NCBI GenBank assembly: GCA_017504305.1
Contig: JAFVRJ010000010.1
Span: 1-64,000, forward strand
Direction of reading: 5' to 3'
From: Clostridia bacterium
GTDB lineage: Bacteria; Bacillota; Clostridia; Christensenellales; DTU072
DNA length: 64,000 nucleotides
The position numbers were made by a program, and so were the translations under genes. Positions 1 through 8,400 of the stretch are shown piece after piece. Under the pieces are notes generated by a model that was not told where the DNA came from, did no database searches, and saw nothing but the letters and a program-made list of their open reading frames with translations. The first letter of the stretch is position 1, and every line of letters starts with the position of its first letter.

Positions 1-52
1 CTCCTTAAGAATTGTTTAGATTGATTATACTACAAAAGCTATTCTTTTTCAA
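1..52 (-). promoter_or_regulatory. Promoter and RBS of a leftward gene lying outside the window
   Basis: On the minus strand TTGAAA (47-52), a 17-base spacer and TATAAT (24-29) form a near-consensus sigma-A promoter. About 15 bases downstream is CTTAAGGAG (1-9), a strong Shine-Dalgarno, so a start codon should lie just left of base 1. The gene itself cannot be seen. Confidence 0.75.
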
Positions 53-108
53 GTATCATTATTCTAATGAAAAATATTATTTTTAACCAAAAAATTATCG
101 TTAACAGA

Positions 109-137
109 TTGACAAGCGAAATTAAATGTAATAGAAT
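109..137 (+). promoter_or_regulatory. Promoter of tRNA-Leu
   Basis: TTGACA (109-114), 17-base spacer, TAGAAT (132-137). The predicted transcript starts about 8 bases before the tRNA at 152, as expected for a single tRNA unit. Confidence 0.8.
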
Positions 138-151
138 AGTTAAAGCTAAAT

Positions 152-238
152 GCCGTTGTGGCGGAATAGGCAGACGCAAGGGACTTAAAATCCCTCGATG
201 GCAACATCGTATCGGTTCGACCCCGATCAACGGCACCA
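152..238 (+). tRNA. tRNA-Leu (anticodon UAA)
   Basis: A complete class II tRNA of 87 bases with an encoded CCA end. The acceptor stem is GCCGTTG paired with CAACGGC. The anticodon stem AGGGA/TCCCT closes a CTTAAAA loop, so the anticodon is TAA and reads UUA/UUG leucine codons. A long variable arm follows (CGATG/CATCG), and the T arm is ATCGG-TTCGACC-CCGAT. The last part of this gene (CCGATCAACGGC) recurs in the tandem repeats just downstream. Confidence 0.97.
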
Positions 239-735
239 AAAAAAGAAGCACTTGAATAGTGCTTCTTTTTTTGTGCTCGTTTGTCGGCGAACTACACCGG
301 CTGGTTTTAATCAGCAGGTGCGCAAGTTGCAACGCAACCTGGCGAAAGTGAACGCTTGCGTTCAAGTATAATAAAACGTTTTATGCTTTTACCCTCTTTG
401 AGCTCAATGGAGAAAGGTGTAACCCCTTCTTTCGCGCGCCGATCAACGGCTTTTATAATTGCACTCAAGTAGTGCTTCTTTTTTTGTGCTCGTTATCGGC
501 GAACTACACCGGCTGGTTTTAACCAGCAGGTGCGCAAGTTGCAACGCAACCTGGCGAAAGTGAACGCTTGCGTTCAAATATAATAGAACGTTTTATGTTT
601 TTCCCCTCTTTGGGCTCAATGGAGAAAGGTGTAACCCCTTCTTTCGCGCGCCGATCAACGGCTTTTATAATTGCACTCAAGTAGTGCTTCTTTTTTTGTG
701 CTCGTTATCGGCGGACTACACCGGCTGGTTTAACA
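225..735. repeat. 212-bp tandem repeat derived from the tRNA-Leu 3' end and terminator
   Basis: Two full copies and a truncated third. The anchor AGTGCTTC plus T-run occurs at 258, 471 and 683 (periods 213 and 212), and the anchor GATCAACGGC, identical to the tRNA acceptor end, occurs at 225, 441 and 653. Copies differ at only a few bases. Each unit holds small hairpins, for example GCTGGTT/AACCAGC (with a G-T pair in copy 1 and a perfect pair in copy 2) and GAACGC-TT-GCGTTC. No ORF is supported, so the 239-875 gap holds this repeat plus the promoter of the next gene. Confidence 0.85.
245..272 (+). terminator. Rho-independent terminator of tRNA-Leu
   Basis: GAAGCACT (245-252), loop TGAAT, AGTGCTTC (258-265), then seven T. 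The 3' half AGTGCTTC plus T-run is repeated at 471 and 683 as part of the tandem repeat. Confidence 0.92.
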
Positions 736-815
736 GTAGGCTTCAAACAATAACCAAGTTTTCCCTATACGTTTGATCTCACTCTTTTCTATGAGCTATT
801 ATCAAAATTTGCCCC

Positions 816-844
816 TTGTACGATAGTTTAACTTATGTTACAAT
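816..844 (+). promoter_or_regulatory. Promoter of the symporter operon
   Basis: TTGTAC (816-821), 17-base spacer, TACAAT (839-844). It places the transcript start near 851, which rules out protein starts upstream of that point and supports the ATG at 876. Confidence 0.65.
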
Positions 845-875
845 TTATGTATATTTATTTGTGGAGCTTCTTTTA

Positions 876-2402
876 ATGTTAAAAAATAAAATTAAAAACA
901 TGTTCGCAGTTGATGACGGCAGACACATGTCTCCTCTCGAATACGTTTGCATAATGCTTTCGCGCATTGGCGGTCAATTCGGTTCCACCCTCACCGGAAC
1001 CCTCGCCGCCGCCTTCTTGCACGAGCTTTACTTCGGACCTGTAGGCGTTGGTTCCGAGCAAATTGCTGAAATTCTTGCCGTTCAAACCACTATTACCACC
1101 ATTTTAGGTATTGCAATCGGCTTTATTTCGGGATTAATCGTACAAAAATGGAGAACTAAATGGGGTAGATACCGCCATTGGACCATTATTTGCTTGATTC
1201 CTATGTTCGTAATTACCGTTATGTACTTCTACGTTCCCAAGGGCTGGACCGTACAACAAATGACTTTGCTCCGCTACGGAATCGCTTGCGCTCAATGTAT
1301 ATTCAACGCTTTCAACGGCTTTGGTCAACAAATCATGCAAGTTGTTTCGCCAAACCACAAGGAAAAGAAGCTCGTTGCAACACTTTGGCAACTCTCATAC
1401 TACATCGGCTACGGCGGTGCTTATATCGCGACTTTCGTTTACGGCCTATTCAGCGATGACAAAAACGCTATGTACATGACTTTAGGTATCGTTGCCGCTG
1501 TCGTAACTATGCTCGGCAACCTCATGTGCGGATTGTTCTGTAAAGAAAGAATAGAGCTTCCCAAAGCCAAAAAAGTCAAAGTCACAAAAACCCTATTCCA
1601 ATTATTCAAATACAAAAACTACCGTGCATATCAATATATCCAATGGGCAAACAACCTTGCTATGCTTGGTCAAATGTCTACCTATCTTGCCGCTATCACC
1701 GTAGGTTCATCTAAAAACCTCCTACTTACCCTTCCCACGGCAGTAGGCACCGTAGTCGGTAATTTAATTACTGCAAAACTTTCTAAAAAGTACGAACCCA
1801 CCAAGCTTTTGAAGTTCTGTGGTCCCTTCTCGATGTGCGCGGCGGGCGTCCTATTCCTTATTTGCTTCATAGAAGCAAAAGCCGGAGTAATGTTCTTTGA
1901 AGGATGGACCAGTATCTTCTTCTACTTCTTCTATTTCATCTTCGGTATGGGCATTGGCGTACAAGAGCTATCCAAATCTCACTTTGACGTCGAATACTAC
2001 GACTACCTCGAGTGGCAAACCGGTGAACGTCTTGAAGCAGTACAAGGTATTATTCCCGGCTGGGTAAACTCCGCAATCGGCTACTTAAAGAGCATTATGA
2101 TTCCCTTTATGATTGCTTGGGTTGGATATAAATCTTCTTCTGAAGGCAACCTTGTAGAAACCATGCAAGCCGAACCCACCTATATGAACACCTGTCTATG
2201 GTTACTTGGCTTCCTACTATTCGGATACGCACTTGCAAACCTCATTAAGGCTATCATTATAAAAACAATGTACAACGTCGAAGGCGAAACCAAGCAACAG
2301 ATGTACGTCGACCTCATAAAGATTCGTGAAGAGCGCCACAAGGCAAACGAAGCTATCGAGGCTCCTATTGTCGAGGAAGAAGCAACACCGGACGCTGTAT
2401 AA
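876..2402 (+). CDS. GPH-family (MelB-like) sugar:cation symporter
   Basis: A 508-residue polytopic membrane protein of the MFS_2 / glycoside-pentoside-hexuronide:cation symporter type, expected to import a sugar or glycoside with Na+ or H+ across the cytoplasmic membrane. About twelve hydrophobic segments are visible. The N-terminal region has the usual run SPLEYVCIMLSRIGGQFGS and then a KWRTKWGRYRHW loop between helices 2 and 3, typical of this family. The ATG at 876 is preceded by GGAG at a 9-base spacing; the longer reading frame from 816 begins inside the -35 box and is not used. It is the first gene of an operon with a reductase and a DUF4434 protein, so a glycan or glycoside substrate is likely, but the substrate cannot be read from sequence. 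The C-terminal tail is acidic and soluble. Confidence 0.88.
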   Translation: MLKNKIKNMFAVDDGRHMSPLEYVCIMLSRIGGQFGSTLTGTLAAAFLHELYFGPVGVGSEQIAEILAVQTTITTILGIAIGFISGLIVQKWRTKWGRYRHWTIICLIPMFVITVMYFYVPKGWTVQQMTLLRYGIACAQCIFNAFNGFGQQIMQVVSPNHKEKKLVATLWQLSYYIGYGGAYIATFVYGLFSDDKNAMYMTLGIVAAVVTMLGNLMCGLFCKERIELPKAKKVKVTKTLFQLFKYKNYRAYQYIQWANNLAMLGQMSTYLAAITVGSSKNLLLTLPTAVGTVVGNLITAKLSKKYEPTKLLKFCGPFSMCAAGVLFLICFIEAKAGVMFFEGWTSIFFYFFYFIFGMGIGVQELSKSHFDVEYYDYLEWQTGERLEAVQGIIPGWVNSAIGYLKSIMIPFMIAWVGYKSSSEGNLVETMQAEPTYMNTCLWLLGFLLFGYALANLIKAIIIKTMYNVEGETKQQMYVDLIKIREERHKANEAIEAPIVEEEATPDAV

Positions 2403-2413
2403 TCGAGGGTTAC

Positions 2414-3091
2414 ATGAGGCCTATTACCACTCTTTTTATGCTATCCTCGTTGGATGGTAAAATAAGTACCGGCTCTACCGATAATATGGACGTCGATAAA
2501 GACTTCCCTGCTATCGAGGGAGTTAAAGAAGGTTTGCATCAATACTATGAGATCGAGCAAACCACCGACTTGTGGTCCTTTAATACAGGTAGAGTACAAG
2601 CAAAAATTGGCGCGAATATCAAGCCAATCCCTCAAAAAACACCTGTTTCTTTCGTTATTTTAGATAATAAGCACCTTACTGAACGTGGAGTGCGCTATTT
2701 TTGCGCCCTATCAAAAGAGTTTGTTTTGATTACGACCAATCCAAAGCACCCTGCATTTGGGATTAAAGAAGACAACTTACACGTAATCTTTCAAAACGAA
2801 CTATCCCTTCAAGATGCTCTTAAGAAACTAAAAATGGACTTCGGATGTGACAGACTAACCATCCAGAGCGGAGGTACGTTAAACGCCCTATTCCTGCGCG
2901 AGAAGCTATTAGACTACGTGGACGTTGTCGTAGCTCCCGTATTGATTGGAGGTAAAGACACCTCTACTTTAGTAGACGGAGAGTCTTTAACAAACAAGAG
3001 CGAACTTAATAAACTTGGTGTATTGGAGCTAATTGACTGCAAACCGCTTAAAAACTCCTACCTGCGCCTGCGCTATAAAGTAATTGGTTAA
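2414..3091 (+). CDS. RibD C-terminal / dihydrofolate-reductase-fold protein
   Basis: 225 residues matching the stand-alone RibD-C (pyrimidine reductase) fold, which uses NAD(P)H. The N-terminal strand and loop FMLSSLDGKIS (about 8-18) is the family signature, and LTIQSGGTLNALFL (about 149-162) is the second cofactor-contact region. There is no deaminase domain, so it is not full-length RibD; no other riboflavin gene is nearby. The start has GAGGG at a good distance, 11 bases after the symporter stop. Known relatives reduce riboflavin intermediates or dihydrofolate, but this operon partner is a sugar transporter, so the true substrate is unknown. Confidence 0.85.
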   Translation: MRPITTLFMLSSLDGKISTGSTDNMDVDKDFPAIEGVKEGLHQYYEIEQTTDLWSFNTGRVQAKIGANIKPIPQKTPVSFVILDNKHLTERGVRYFCALSKEFVLITTNPKHPAFGIKEDNLHVIFQNELSLQDALKKLKMDFGCDRLTIQSGGTLNALFLREKLLDYVDVVVAPVLIGGKDTSTLVDGESLTNKSELNKLGVLELIDCKPLKNSYLRLRYKVIG

Positions 3092-3110
3092 TTAGATTTA
3101 CGGGGGATAT

Positions 3111-4055
3111 ATGAAAGGCATTATTGACGGAACCTTTTTTGAATTTAGGCATCATAATACGGCGGAAGGTAAGTATTGGAACCCCGCGCTTGAAAGGTTC
3201 CAAGCAACCGACTGGCGCAACAAAATTCGAGAAATCCACTCTCTCGGCATGGAATACGTTGTCATTATGGCAACCGCCCTATACGATAGATGCTACTTCA
3301 AGTCGTCGGTATTTCCTTTTGCAGACATGCCCACCGAAGACCCTATCGAAGAAATCCTAAACGAAGCGGACAAGCTCGGAATTAAGGTATTTTTAGGCAA
3401 TGGGTTTTACGGAGATTGGCGTAAACCGAATTATAATATTACCTCTAAGGAGGTAATAAACCGCTCATTTAAGGCTATGGAGGAACTAACGGCGTTATAT
3501 GCCGATCACGAAAGCTTTTACGGTTGGTACTTCCCGGACGAAACATGCATAATTTTAAAGTTTTCAAAACCGTTTGTAAATTACGTAAACGAATGCTCAC
3601 GCGTTGTTAAGGAACTTACCCCTACTAAAAAGACCTTGATTGCCCCATTTGGCACCAATTTAACGTTAGCAAACGATCGTTACGTAAAGCAACTTGTCGA
3701 TTTAGACGTCGATTTTATTGCATATCAAGACGAGGTTGGCGTCAAAAAGACAAAGGTCAAGCGTACGGCAAAAATATATGAGAGGCTACGCAAAGCTCAC
3801 GATATAGCAGGAAGATCAAAGATTTGGGCAGACGTAGAACTTTTTGACTTTGAAGGCATGGTATATCAAAGCGCATTGATACCTGCAGATTTCGAACGAA
3901 TTCGAAAACAACTTGAAAACGTCGCTCCCTACGTTGACAAGATACTAACCTATCAATATTTAGGAATAATGAATCCATTGGATTCCCCCTCTTTTGCAGG
4001 TCATCCAAGCTCAAGCGAGTTATATAATGCGTATTTAGACTATTTAAAAAAATAA
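3111..4055 (+). CDS. DUF4434-like TIM-barrel protein (possible glycoside hydrolase relative)
   Basis: 314 residues with no signal peptide, so cytoplasmic. The sequence has the look of DUF4434 proteins: an N-terminal GTFFEF strand, LGMEYVVIMATALYDRCYF, LGIKVFLGNGFYGDW, a HESFYGWYFPDETC segment and DFIAYQDEVGV, in the order of successive barrel strands with aromatic and acidic residues at their ends. Such proteins are related to glycoside hydrolases, but activity is mostly uncharacterised. A GGGGG Shine-Dalgarno precedes the ATG by 6 bases, 20 bases after the reductase. With the upstream symporter it suggests uptake and intracellular processing of a small glycoside. Confidence 0.75.
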   Translation: MKGIIDGTFFEFRHHNTAEGKYWNPALERFQATDWRNKIREIHSLGMEYVVIMATALYDRCYFKSSVFPFADMPTEDPIEEILNEADKLGIKVFLGNGFYGDWRKPNYNITSKEVINRSFKAMEELTALYADHESFYGWYFPDETCIILKFSKPFVNYVNECSRVVKELTPTKKTLIAPFGTNLTLANDRYVKQLVDLDVDFIAYQDEVGVKKTKVKRTAKIYERLRKAHDIAGRSKIWADVELFDFEGMVYQSALIPADFERIRKQLENVAPYVDKILTYQYLGIMNPLDSPSFAGHPSSSELYNAYLDYLKK

Positions 4056-4056
4056 A

Positions 4057-4077
4057 AGAGGCAAAGCCTCTTTTTTT
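4057..4077. terminator. Bidirectional terminator between DUF4434 gene and VanZ gene
   Basis: AGAGGC-AAA-GCCTCT with T7 on the plus strand and A4 on the other side. It sits directly between two convergent stop codons (4055 and 4079). Confidence 0.85.
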
Positions 4078-4078
4078 A

Positions 4079-4582
4079 TTATGCGACTTTCAATCGAGAT
4101 CGTTTAGCTAAAGCAAAAATACCATAAACGACTGCAGTAATCACAAAGCCTATAAAATACCCTATGCTATCGAGCAACACGTCGTCAAAGCATCCGTAGC
4201 GACCTCTGACCGTAACTTGTATAGCCTCGGTCAATATTGCAAAGCCAACACCCGTTAAAAGGCTTATAGCAATGGTCGAAAGTTTAGAACTATTAAAAAG
4301 ACCTATTGTCAAAGTTCCAAGAACTGCTAATACGAAAAACGCTCCAAAATGCCCTATCCCTTTACGGATAAAGGTATTGAACTCTTTTAGGTTTTGCTCG
4401 ATGGTATTAGTCAGTTTATCTGCCCCTACTACTTCGGTTACGTCTTGTACTGCATCGGATACAGCACCGCTATGAGAGGACGAAACTTCGGCGGGAAGGC
4501 TCGCTTCAAACACAAGCACAATACCCAATAAAAGATAGGTAAACAATAATAAATATTTAATTACTTTGATTTTGGTGCTCAT
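4079..4582 (-). CDS. VanZ-like membrane protein
   Basis: 167 residues with about four transmembrane helices. The stretch GHFGAFFVLAVLG, then FAILTEAIQV and CFDDVLLDSIGYFIG, matches the VanZ-like family (H..F, TE.IQ, D...N/S..G pattern). VanZ confers low-level teicoplanin resistance in enterococci, while most homologues have unknown envelope roles. The ATG at 4582 has GGGAGG seven bases upstream; an in-frame TTG four codons earlier lies within that ribosome site and is rejected. It is monocistronic between the symporter operon and the prophage end. Confidence 0.85.
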   Translation of the reverse strand: MSTKIKVIKYLLLFTYLLLGIVLVFEASLPAEVSSSHSGAVSDAVQDVTEVVGADKLTNTIEQNLKEFNTFIRKGIGHFGAFFVLAVLGTLTIGLFNSSKLSTIAISLLTGVGFAILTEAIQVTVRGRYGCFDDVLLDSIGYFIGFVITAVVYGIFALAKRSRLKVA

Positions 4583-4597
4583 ATTGCCTCCCAATAG

Positions 4598-4626
4598 ATT
4601 TTAGCATATATTACACCATATTTCAA
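4598..4626 (-). promoter_or_regulatory. Promoter of the VanZ-like gene
   Basis: Minus strand TTGAAA (4621-4626), 17-base spacer ending in TGC, TAAAAT (4598-4603). The TGC before the -10 makes it an extended -10 promoter. Confidence 0.65.
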
Positions 4627-4710
4627 TACCACACTTGATATTTGTAAAAACTTATTATTTACTTATTTTAGTAGCTTCAGCTACCTATTCTACCTGTATA
4701 TATGACAAAT

Positions 4711-4730
4711 AGGTGCGCATAAGCGCACCT
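4711..4730 (-). terminator. Hairpin at the end of the prophage operon
   Basis: AGGTGCGC-ATAA-GCGCACCT, a perfect 8-bp stem 4 bases past the holin-like gene stop. The T-run after it on the minus strand is weak (TATTTGT), so termination may be partial. Confidence 0.55.
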
Positions 4731-4733
4731 ACT

Positions 4734-4958
4734 CTAATCCTTAACGTTTTTGTTTTCGCCGGAAATAAAGTCTTTTATTTCGACAATATCTTCTTGTATA
4801 AGCTCTACTATTTCGAGCTTCTTGGCAAGGGAGTCAATTAGCGTTTGGTACTTTTCTTCCCGTGCCTTGCTATCTTTCATTTGCGTAATAAATAGCCCTA
4901 CGAACAGCATGGCCCATAGTCCGCTATTTAGCGCCACTTCCCAAATTTGCTCCCACAT
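4734..4958 (-). CDS. BhlA/UviB-type holin-like protein (prophage)
   Basis: 74 residues: a short N-terminal segment, one transmembrane helix (NSGLWAMLFVGLFITQM, about 11-27), then a charged coiled coil ending DIVEIKDFIS. This is the layout of BhlA/UviB holin-like proteins, which permeabilise the membrane at phage lysis or bacteriocin release. AGGAG precedes the ATG. It overlaps the preceding zinc-finger gene by 35 bases and is the last gene of the prophage operon. No endolysin lies beside it, which is unusual for a lysis cassette. Confidence 0.75.
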   Translation of the reverse strand: MWEQIWEVALNSGLWAMLFVGLFITQMKDSKAREEKYQTLIDSLAKKLEIVELIQEDIVEIKDFISGENKNVKD

Positions 4959-5163
4959 TGCAAGTCTCCTTTTTTAATTTATTGAGCTTGCGCTCATCTC
5001 GCTCAAGCTCTAAACATAGCTTTTTTACGGCGCTCAAGCACTCCCTACACAATCTTAATCTACCGCTCGGCATGGTGTCCGCTCGGTAGACTTCGTACTC
5101 GGCATAGTTTCGGCATGCACCGTTATCACATTTGGTCCTTACGGTTACTTTTTTTAATTCCAT
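4924..5163 (-). CDS. Small Cys4 zinc-finger-like phage protein
   Basis: 79 residues. Two cysteine pairs, CDNGAC near residue 12 and CREC near 39, are spaced like a treble-clef or zinc-ribbon finger; the C-terminal half is a basic helix (LERDERKLNKLKKE). AGGAGG lies 3 bases before the ATG. Function unknown; nucleic-acid or protein binding is plausible. It lies between the coiled-coil virion-like protein and the holin-like gene. Confidence 0.65.
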   Translation of the reverse strand: MELKKVTVRTKCDNGACRNYAEYEVYRADTMPSGRLRLCRECLSAVKKLCLELERDERKLNKLKKETCNVGANLGSGAK

Positions 5164-5170
5164 ACGCCTC

Positions 5171-6256
5171 CTACCTATTTACGTTCCATTGTAGTAGCTT
5201 GATAAATTGTAGCTCACCCATTAGTTTTTCAAGATCGGCTCTCGACTCTGCCATCATCGACATTGCTGTCATCTTGTCAAAGTTGCCATAGAAGCTCTCC
5301 GCCATACTTAAACGCTTGTCGTATTCCTGTTGCTTTTCAGGTGTTACTCCGTTTTCACGTTCGTACTCTCGCTCTGCTTCAATCTCGTCAAACAAAGCTT
5401 GCTGTCTCTGCTTTTGTAGCTCCGTAAGGAGTTTATTGCGCTCCTCTTGGTACTTCATTTCGCGCTCTTGGATCTTGAGATTGTAATTATTTATTTCCTC
5501 AAGGCGCTTTTCCTCATCTTGCTTAAGCTTACTGATCTTCGCTGATAAATCCGCCGCATAGCTCAAATCGTACTCTTTAAGGGCGTTTTCATAGGTTGTT
5601 TGCGCTTCGCTTATGGCGTTTTTGATCGATAGGTACTTTAGATCATACTCCGCATTGACCGTCGCTACTTTATGCTCGTACTCTTTGCCAATTTGCTCTA
5701 CCCCGTAACTATTAATGGTAGAGTTGACAAGCCCTTGCAATATCATATCGTTACGGAACTCCTTATCAGTACGTTTACGAGCGGAATCCAAAGCCAAAAG
5801 GTCTTCTTCTTCACTAAATTCGGCATCTTTTTGAAGTTTTTCTTGCTTATTCATTGTAGATTCATACTTTTCAGTTGCATCATCTACCTTCTTTTCGTAT
5901 CCCGGTAACAGCTCCGTTTCCGCCTCCGAAACAATTTCTTCATCCGTTTTAGCAACATATTCCTTGGACTCCAACCCTAACGTTTCAGGTAGCTCTGGTA
6001 TTGAAATATCAACGCCGGTGTTTTCCTTGCGGTAACTATTGTCCATGTTAATAAGGGTGTTGATGAGCGCGTCGGAGGTGTATCCGTGTTCCTTTGCAGA
6101 GTAATCTACGGTACCACCGGCGCTACTCGGTCGATGCTTACCACTGATTGTATAACTTAAATCTTCAAAAGCATCTTTTATTTCCTCGAGTGCCTCGTCC
6201 GCCTTTTGACCAACTTTTTCACCAAAATTCTTTAGTTTTTCCTTCGTACTACTCAT
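5171..6256 (-). CDS. Long coiled-coil phage structural protein, unknown role
   Basis: 361 residues, almost entirely charged helix. Residues about 100-330 alternate E/K/R/Q with periodic hydrophobics (for example KLKQDEEKRLEEINNYNLKIQ), as in long coiled coils; the first 60 residues are amphipathic and may bind the head-tail complex or membrane. It follows the tail-hub gene in the position where podoviruses encode injected internal proteins or tail-needle proteins, so an ejection-protein or tail-fibre role is inferred. GGGAGG precedes the ATG, and it overlaps the upstream small gene by 8 bases. No homologue is recognised with certainty. Confidence 0.7.
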   Translation of the reverse strand: MSSTKEKLKNFGEKVGQKADEALEEIKDAFEDLSYTISGKHRPSSAGGTVDYSAKEHGYTSDALINTLINMDNSYRKENTGVDISIPELPETLGLESKEYVAKTDEEIVSEAETELLPGYEKKVDDATEKYESTMNKQEKLQKDAEFSEEEDLLALDSARKRTDKEFRNDMILQGLVNSTINSYGVEQIGKEYEHKVATVNAEYDLKYLSIKNAISEAQTTYENALKEYDLSYAADLSAKISKLKQDEEKRLEEINNYNLKIQEREMKYQEERNKLLTELQKQRQQALFDEIEAEREYERENGVTPEKQQEYDKRLSMAESFYGNFDKMTAMSMMAESRADLEKLMGELQFIKLLQWNVNR

Positions 6257-6362
6257 TTTGACCTCCCAACGAGTCGATCTTCTTGTTAATCTCCTCTATC
6301 TTCTTGGTTAAAATTATAAGGCGGTCACGCATTTCGTTTATAGATTTAATAACGTACTCCAT
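6249..6362 (-). CDS. Small coiled-coil phage protein
   Basis: 37 residues (from MEYVIKSINEM), one amphipathic helix with heptad character. The ATG sits one base past the stop codon of the tail-hub gene; the nearest AGGAGG is 13 bases upstream, so translation is probably coupled to the previous gene. The longer in-frame reading inside the tail-hub gene is not used. Similar tiny helix-rich proteins are common between head-tail genes in clostridial prophages. No function known. Confidence 0.55.
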   Translation of the reverse strand: MEYVIKSINEMRDRLIILTKKIEEINKKIDSLGGQNE

Positions 6363-6363
6363 A

Positions 6364-7851
6364 TTACGGATGATACCTCCTGTTGAAATCAAATACCAAT
6401 TGCATCGAGTCCACCGCAAAATCTTCGCTTTCACCGCGAAGCGATATGCAAAAATCATAGCCTATGGTGTTAAACGGTATCATATAGCTATTGCGCATAG
6501 AGCCATAAGCACTCTTTTCACTATTAATACCGTCTTGACTTACGTTGACGCTTAAATCGGTATTTGTCTTTATATAAACCCGCCTCAAGTGCTTGACTCT
6601 TGCGGGATCGTTAAAATTAACGGCGGGACTTCGCCATAATTTAGGCAAGACAGCACCATACAGCTTGCCGTCATCGGTAATTCTACCTGGCCTATAAAGC
6701 CTTGCATTACCATACACAAGGAAGATTTCATTGATTTTTGAGCTTAAAACAGGCAAAAATCCCACAATATCTGCCCCGCGGAATATTCCTTCCCCGTCGG
6801 TCATGCTATCGATAACGATAACTCCGTTATTACATGCAACACCGAGCGTTGATTCATCGCCAATCAGCTCACCTTCAGTTTTTAGCTTAACCGCACAATA
6901 GTATTTTCCGTTAAAAAAGCAGGAAGAAGCATACTCCGTGCTATCAATCAGTGCCGTTAACCCAGGGTGAACCTTGCGTAAAGAGGAGCCGTTAAACAAA
7001 TATAGATTGTTACCTGCAAAAAAGGTTACACTATCGTTATTTACGGCAATACTGCCGGGCACAATAAGCTCGTGCGTTCTAAAAAGCCCCGTCAATACGT
7101 AATCCTCGGGATTAGCATAAGCAGTTAGCCTACTTACCGAGAACTCTCTGAATAAATAAAGGTATCCGCCCATAGAGATAATTTTTTGGAGCTTACCACC
7201 TTCATCCATTAGTGAAATAGATCCGCCTCCTTCTTCCGGTAGAAATTTATCCGGTTGAAGCTGTGCGCTAAAGTGTAAAGTATTTTGATTACTTGCATCT
7301 ATACCGAACACCCTATCAAAATGCATACAGGCGGAAATCAGCGGTTTGGCTGTATCATAAGTGACGACGGTACTACCATCGAAAACACTTAAGCCACCCG
7401 ACCAGAAGATAAGCATAGTATCCTTACCCTCAAAATAGTAATTAATAAATTCAGGAGGCGCACCAACGTTTTCGATGCCATCAATTTTAATATAGCTACT
7501 TTGAGGCTTACAAAGATTTGCATAAAACACATGTCCGCCTGATCCGTAGACGAGAACTTGATCGTCAATAGGATTGGTACGTCTAAAATAAGCAAGCTTA
7601 ATAATTTGCTCGGAGTAAGGCGCAAGTGAAGGTAGCAAAACTGTTCCTTCACTTGTTTTATAAGTAGGATCACCAACACCGAACATCTTTTTAATTTTAC
7701 CTGAATTTATGAAGATATTGTAGCCATAGCTACAATATCTTGTATTTAAAGCGCTTGCTGGAGTCTCTGCGTCAAAGCCCTCAAATGTGTTTACGTTATA
7801 GGTAACTCTACTTACTAAAGGGGTCTTATCAGACCTAAATCTACCTATCAT
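6364..7851 (-). CDS. Phage tail-hub / packaged-DNA stabilisation protein (P22 gp10-like)
   Basis: 495 residues, beta-rich, with repeated blade-like strands such as VLVYGSGGHVFYANL, DTMLIFWSGGLSVFDG, RVFGIDASNQNTLHFS and DSVTFFAGNNLYLFNGS. This periodicity of reading-and-display strands is typical of the propeller-like head-closure hub that binds below the portal adaptor in P22-like podoviruses. It follows the adaptor gene with an ATGA overlap (7848-7851), as in the P22 gp4-gp10 order. Assignment rests on gene order and fold pattern, not on a clear motif. Confidence 0.65.
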   Translation of the reverse strand: MIGRFRSDKTPLVSRVTYNVNTFEGFDAETPASALNTRYCSYGYNIFINSGKIKKMFGVGDPTYKTSEGTVLLPSLAPYSEQIIKLAYFRRTNPIDDQVLVYGSGGHVFYANLCKPQSSYIKIDGIENVGAPPEFINYYFEGKDTMLIFWSGGLSVFDGSTVVTYDTAKPLISACMHFDRVFGIDASNQNTLHFSAQLQPDKFLPEEGGGSISLMDEGGKLQKIISMGGYLYLFREFSVSRLTAYANPEDYVLTGLFRTHELIVPGSIAVNNDSVTFFAGNNLYLFNGSSLRKVHPGLTALIDSTEYASSCFFNGKYYCAVKLKTEGELIGDESTLGVACNNGVIVIDSMTDGEGIFRGADIVGFLPVLSSKINEIFLVYGNARLYRPGRITDDGKLYGAVLPKLWRSPAVNFNDPARVKHLRRVYIKTNTDLSVNVSQDGINSEKSAYGSMRNSYMIPFNTIGYDFCISLRGESEDFAVDSMQLVFDFNRRYHP

Positions 7852-8387
7852 ATAAACCTCCTTGCGGGCACTCTAAAGCTCTTTAAGCTACGAGTAAGAT
7901 TAGTTATTGCATTATCGTAACGCGACTTATAAAAGGTTGCCTCGTCGACCATGCCGGACCTATAATAGAACTCACTTACCACACCCATAGCTATTACGTG
8001 TACGGTAAACTGCGGGGGTAGAATAAGATTATCCGACTCGTTAAGCTCGCCAATGTGGAACAGGTACTCAACCTCTACCTCGCCATCGATTTCTTCAGTC
8101 AACGCAAAGTAGGTTGGGAACAGAGTAAACTTTAGTTTATTACCGTTGTAGCGCACGCTCAAGATTTCACGGACGTTTTTAGATAGGTCACTATAATTGC
8201 ACTCACCGCCCACAACGTCCACGTACTCTTTGGTTTTAAGCGGGACGTGCTCCAAAGTTAGCTCCGAGTATATCATATTTGCGCAATCTATTAATTTGGT
8301 AAGCGCCGCACTCGGTGCATCGTAATCGTATTCGAGCTCCAGCCCGATTATCGAAGCTGCTCTTTTAATAACCTCGCTTAAAGTCAT
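7848..8387 (-). CDS. Phage head-tail adaptor protein (gp4-like)
   Basis: 179 residues. Helical start (LSEVIKRAASIIGLELEYD), a central beta section and a helical end (EFYYRSGMVDEATFYKSRYDNAITNLTRSL) match the head-tail connector/adaptor type found after the major capsid gene. It would form the ring beneath the portal. AAGGAG precedes the ATG. A very stable GNRA-loop hairpin lies just upstream, between it and the capsid gene. Confidence 0.7.
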   Translation of the reverse strand: MTLSEVIKRAASIIGLELEYDYDAPSAALTKLIDCANMIYSELTLEHVPLKTKEYVDVVGGECNYSDLSKNVREILSVRYNGNKLKFTLFPTYFALTEEIDGEVEVEYLFHIGELNESDNLILPPQFTVHVIAMGVVSEFYYRSGMVDEATFYKSRYDNAITNLTRSLKSFRVPARRFI

Positions 8388-8400
8388 ATTTTCTCCTTAC

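Noticed and set aside
67..255. 62-codon frame over the tRNA-Leu region
   Set aside because: It spans the tRNA promoter and the tRNA itself; it is chance.
224..735. Attachment site (att) of the prophage at 4.7-15.3 kb
   Set aside because: The tRNA 3' end copies lie only upstream within 0.5 kb; none is found at either prophage border.
816..875. Longer N terminus for the symporter
   Set aside because: The TTG start is the -35 box of its own promoter and the extra 20 residues would not be in the transcript.
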